DNA from: Limonium bicolor
Taxonomy: Eukaryota; Streptophyta; Magnoliopsida; Caryophyllales; Plumbaginaceae
DNA length: 64,000 nt
Assembly: GCA_023374045.1 (NCBI GenBank)
Contig: CM041779.1
Coordinates: forward strand, 1,860,001 to 1,924,000
Direction of reading: 5' to 3'
The translations under genes were made by a program, and so were the position numbers. Positions 60,366 through 64,000 of the stretch are shown here, one piece after another (positions within the stretch are counted from its first letter, which is position 1; every line of letters starts with the position of its first letter). The notes beneath the pieces were generated by a model, which saw nothing but the letters and a program-made list of their open reading frames with translations, was not told the DNA's origin and made no database searches.

Positions 60366-60838
60366 TATTTAATCAACTTATGTTCTTCTTTATATCAATA
60401 TACTACTTTTCAAAAAAAACTTTTGGTAGTTTTCTGGGTGAAGGGTCCGTACTTTTTCGCAAACGCAGTGTATGCTGATTAACGTGTGGTTAACAATCAG
60501 AGACTATACTGATAAGTTGTATATTTGTGACGCTGTAAACTTTAGCAAAGCAATTGTAGTCGAATAAGTTGACGGGGGATAAGTATACATATTGTATTGA
60601 GATGTAAAACAGCTGTTCAAAGGTGGGGATGCTATTTCTTAAACTCGGAGGTGGAATCTGTAATACCATAGACGTTGAAGGAGCTATATGTAAATTTTTT
60701 AAAATTGAAGATTCGATGGTGGAATGACAAATTTGCAAACGAACGCAGCCAATGAAGCGAATCAACCCAACCCTAGACGTTGCTCCAGCCGCTTTTACCC
60801 GCCAATTGGGCAACAAACCGGCGGAAACCGACAGAACA
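60366..60838 (+). other. Upstream region of the WD40 gene
   Basis: No other gene. CCAAT at 60749-60753 and an ACCCTA telo-box-like word at 60770-60775 lie before the chosen start. An in-frame upstream ATG at 60752 would add 29 residues. Confidence 0.4.
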
Positions 60839-63800
60839 ATGGATGCAACAGAGATGGATATCGAGGGTGAAGCTCCCTCTACAGAGTCCACCTCGAAGAG
60901 ATTTGGTCTTAAGAACTCCATTCAGACAAATTTTGGCGACGATTACGTCTTTCAGATCACTGCCAAGTATAACTCCGTCGCTGTGCACGCGTGTTCTGTA
61001 TCAGTTTTGTTTTTGCTTTTTTTCTTTTCCCCTTGTTGTTGACGCAAGCTAGAAATTGATTGCGTTCTCGTCTGGATTGAAGGGAAGATTGGACGGTGAT
61101 GGCAGTTTCCTTATCAACGAACATGGTGAAGCTCTACTCTCCTGCAACCGGCCAGTTCCTAGGGGATTGTAGAGGCCACACTAATACAATTAACGAAATT
61201 GGGTTTTCGAGTTCGAAGTTGACGCCTCATTTATTGCACTCTTGCTCTTCGGACGGCACAATTCGAGTTTGGGACACCAGAAATTTTCAGCAGGTTCTCG
61301 TTATATGCCTCGTAAAGTTTGAGATAGTGGAATTCTCTCGTGGGTATCTGGCATCAAGTAACTGTCATCTAACTTTGAATCCTGATGTGATGAAAGAAGC
61401 TGCTATTGCACCACTGCCTGTTAGCTTCATTCGCTCTGTTTCTTAGAAGTCCGTCGTGTGAATATTGCAGGTGTCCATGATAAATGCTGGTCCTGGCAAC
61501 GAAGTCTTCAGTTTCTCCTTTGGGGCCGAAGGAAATCTTATTGCTGGTGGAAGCAAATCGCAGGTATGGATCATGGACTTATATTTGGCATGATTTAAGG
61601 GTTTTCTCACTGCCATTACCAGTTTTCGTCGTTTTATTTAGTTGAAAATAATTTATCATTTAGATGATTGTTTGTTCAAAACATCTGTTAGTTGTTATTT
61701 TTCTAATCTTCTTTTCCTCAGTATCGCTGTAATTTACTCTTTGGAAAATGAAAGGGGTGGTGCTCTAAAGCATACATCATTCTCATGAAGAATCAGTGTG
61801 CAATGGTTGAACTTGATGGACTTACTAAATTTATCTTATTCTTAGCAAATTTCTCCAAATGCTAAGGTAATAAGCTATGTCAAAGTAAGGATCCAATCAA
61901 AGATGTGGAGAAATCCTTTGCTGTGTCTAGATCAAATCATGGGATTATCTTCTGTTGAATGAAGTCAAGACCTTCTGCGTAAGTTGATAGTATTAGAGAA
62001 CCCCTCTCTATGTGGAGCAGCAGTAATGGGCTAGGCAGCTGAAGGAATGCTCCATCAACTTGCATATTCTGTCAGAGCTTGGGGCGAGGCCTAGTCACTA
62101 TCCTCCTAGGATTGTTACACCACTGTTTTTTTGTCGTTTCTTTTCATTCTGTTCAATCAAACTACCACCCTACACCAATTATCATCTCTCCTTTCTTGCG
62201 TTAATTTGATTGTTTCAATCGTTTAGTCAAGTTCACTGCCTCAATATCAAGTCAGAACAGTGATTCGGCTTTGCTGTTATTGACAACTAGTTCCCCAAGT
62301 CGTGATGTTACTGAGACAATGTGGGTGATTTTTAACAGAATAAAACCTGGATGAGATCGTTTTACATCCATTTCTTACCTATTATTGCACGCAGGTACTT
62401 CTTTGGGATTGCAGGAATGGCAAGCAAGTTGCATGCCTGGAGGAATCACACGTGGAAGATGTTACACAGGTATGTCTGTCTTTAAACCAAGTTGAATATT
62501 GTATTTTGGGAAAATTCACGGTATACCCCTGTTTTCTTTCGTAATTCACAATATACCCCTATGGTTTTTGTAATTCAACTTTAAACATGTTTAAATGTTG
62601 TCTAAAATTGATGAAACTTTACATGGACGATGCTAAAGTGTTATATTTTGGTCCAATTCCAAATTTGAAGTTTTTTAAGCTGACGTGTGACCTGTGGGAC
62701 CCAATGAACATGTGACATATTCATTGGGTCCCACAGGTCATATGTGAGCTTAAAAAACTTCATATTTGATATTGGACAAAATATAACACTTTAGCATCGT
62801 CCATGTAAAGTTTCATCAATTTTGGACAACATTTAAGCATATTTAAAGTTGAATTATGAAAAACACAGGGGTATATTGTGAATTACGAAAGAAAACAGGG
62901 GTATATCGTGGATTTTCCCTAGTATTTTTTATGTTGGAATTACTGAGTTGTTCCATTTTTTTCTGGGTATGTTCTTTTTGTTACAAATTGTTCTTTACTT
63001 ATATCCTTTGGTTTTGATTTAGGTTCATTTCATGCCACAACAACAACAAACAAGCTTCTATCAGCCTCTGTTGATGGTTTGATGTGCATATTTGATACGA
63101 ATGGGGACATAAATGATGATGACAATTTGGAATCTGTAAGTTTTGGGCGGCTTGTTTGGTTGGATTATCGTATATCAGTTATTTCTGTTGTGTTCTGATA
63201 CTGCTGTGTATTTTTGATGCTTTGGTTGTATTACGCTTTCATTTCTGACTCTAGTTTTAAGTTGAAAACAATCTCATTTGTCAAGGAGGTATATCATGCT
63301 TATGAAAAATCTCCTATTCATTTGACAAATAAATGCTGGACACGTTTTTTATCTGCTCTCCTTCCTGTTTCTTTCTTGTAAAACCTCTCCTTGTTATGAT
63401 CCAAGTTGGAGTTAAAGTGCTCTTATTATCTCAAAACTCCGAATAGAATTTCAGTGTCTCCCTTTTCTATCCTCATATACCCTTGATACCTTTGATGAGA
63501 CCTTGGTGCCTTAGTTGTGCCTGACACAGGCATTGAATGTACATACTGATTTTTCAGCGATTCATCATGTTCAATTGCTGGATAATTATGTGTCTGCGTT
63601 GTAGGTAATGAATGTGGGAACTTCGATTGGTAAAGTTGGATTCTTTGGGAGCAGAAGTGAAAAGCTCTGGTGTTTGACTCATATAGAAACATTAAGGTAT
63701 CGCTGCTGTATGCTTGCATCACAAATTATGAATTCAAACAACCATTCTGATTGAGTACCCATGTATTTATTTTTCCACCAGCATTTGGGACTGGAAAGAG

Positions 63801-64000
63801 TCGAAAGCTGAAGTTGAAATCCAAGATGCACGCTCTCTAGCCTCCGAAAGCTGGAACCGTGACCATGTAAAAATACAGCTTTAATTTCATCTTCCATTAA
63901 AGTCCTCATCACTCAGTGAAGTTGTAGACTATGTGAAACCTATGATGAGAATTCCTTGCTATATTGGCAGGTTGATTACTTTGTGGATTGTCACTCCTCT
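60839..64000 (+). CDS. WD40-repeat protein, WDR89-like, 5' part (runs off the window)
   Basis: Exons: 60839-60966, 61083-61293, 61471-61563, 62395-62469, 63023-63135, 63605-63696, 63782-63866 and 63971 onward. All junctions are GT-AG. The product starts MDATEMDIEGEAPSTES, then KRFGLKNSIQTNFGDDYVFQ. WD-type blades end in TIRVWDTRNF, VLLWDCRNG, MCIFDTNGD and SIWDWKES; GH and SSDG words (DCRGHTNTI, SCSSDGTIR, SASVDGL) fit the WD40 pattern. About 275 codons are present of roughly 380 usual for plant WDR89 homologues. It is a beta-propeller scaffold; its exact role is unknown to me. Oddity: exon 5, entered in phase 0, is one base out of frame before NKLLSASVDGL, at an ACAACAACAACAA run. An in-frame ATG at 60752 is an alternative start. 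Confidence 0.82.
62508..62919. mobile_element. Foldback MITE in a WD40-gene intron
   Basis: A 412-bp near-perfect palindrome in intron 4. The left end is GGGAAAATTCACGGTATACC and the right end in reverse is GGGAAAATCCACGATATACC. TTGTATTTT (62499-62507) and TAGTATTTT (62920-62928) match 8 of 9, as for Mutator-like elements. It is the same family as 37506-37981. Confidence 0.8.

Overview
The window is nuclear DNA from a flowering plant, most likely a eudicot. Two host genes have plant-type GT-AG introns, and nearly everything else is transposable-element sequence, much of it nested. I cannot place it to family. Neither recognised gene is continuous in one frame: each has one single-base frame break, so either the assembly keeps residual indels or both loci are damaged.

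Layout. 1-1829: AT-rich DNA with no gene I can support. 1830-7755: an old Ty1/Copia-type LTR element on the minus strand, with ~0.3 kb LTRs and only the end of RNase H still readable. 7756-9377: short satellite-like repeats, including a four-copy array with telomere-like words. 9378-19411: a structurally complete 10.0 kb Ty3/Gypsy element (plus strand, TSD TCTTA) with degraded gag-pol. 19412-26157: a CACTA-type transposon (about 20524-25786) carrying a captured, broken fragment of a bHLH gene of the LONESOME HIGHWAY type, apparently nested inside an older terminal-repeat element. 26158-32521: a 6.4 kb isolated LTR (minus) containing a 58-bp tandem array and a degenerate ~190-bp tandem array. 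32522-34327: a small hAT-like MITE and the promoter of the next gene. 34328-36607: a p23-type HSP90 co-chaperone gene. 37506-37981: a foldback MITE. 39215-43672: a 4.5 kb solo LTR (plus, TSD AAGTT). 44495-58505: a complete 14.0 kb element (minus, TSD TCTAG) with ~4.2 kb LTRs and an apparently non-coding interior, i.e. LARD-like. 59950-60365: an RNase H remnant of LINE type. 60839-64000: the 5' part of a WD40-repeat gene (WDR89-like), running off the window, with a second copy of the foldback MITE in an intron.

The two host genes are unrelated housekeeping-type genes. p23 assists HSP90; the WD40 protein is a beta-propeller scaffold. They are separated by about 24 kb of retroelement DNA. The four long-LTR units (9378, 26158, 39215, 44495) belong to one broad lineage: all LTRs begin TGAAAyACCC or TGAAATCCC and end GGTGTTACA. 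Three of them share a hairpin about 102 bases from the LTR 3' end whose stem changes in a compensatory way between families. This is the most interesting unexplained structure in the window.
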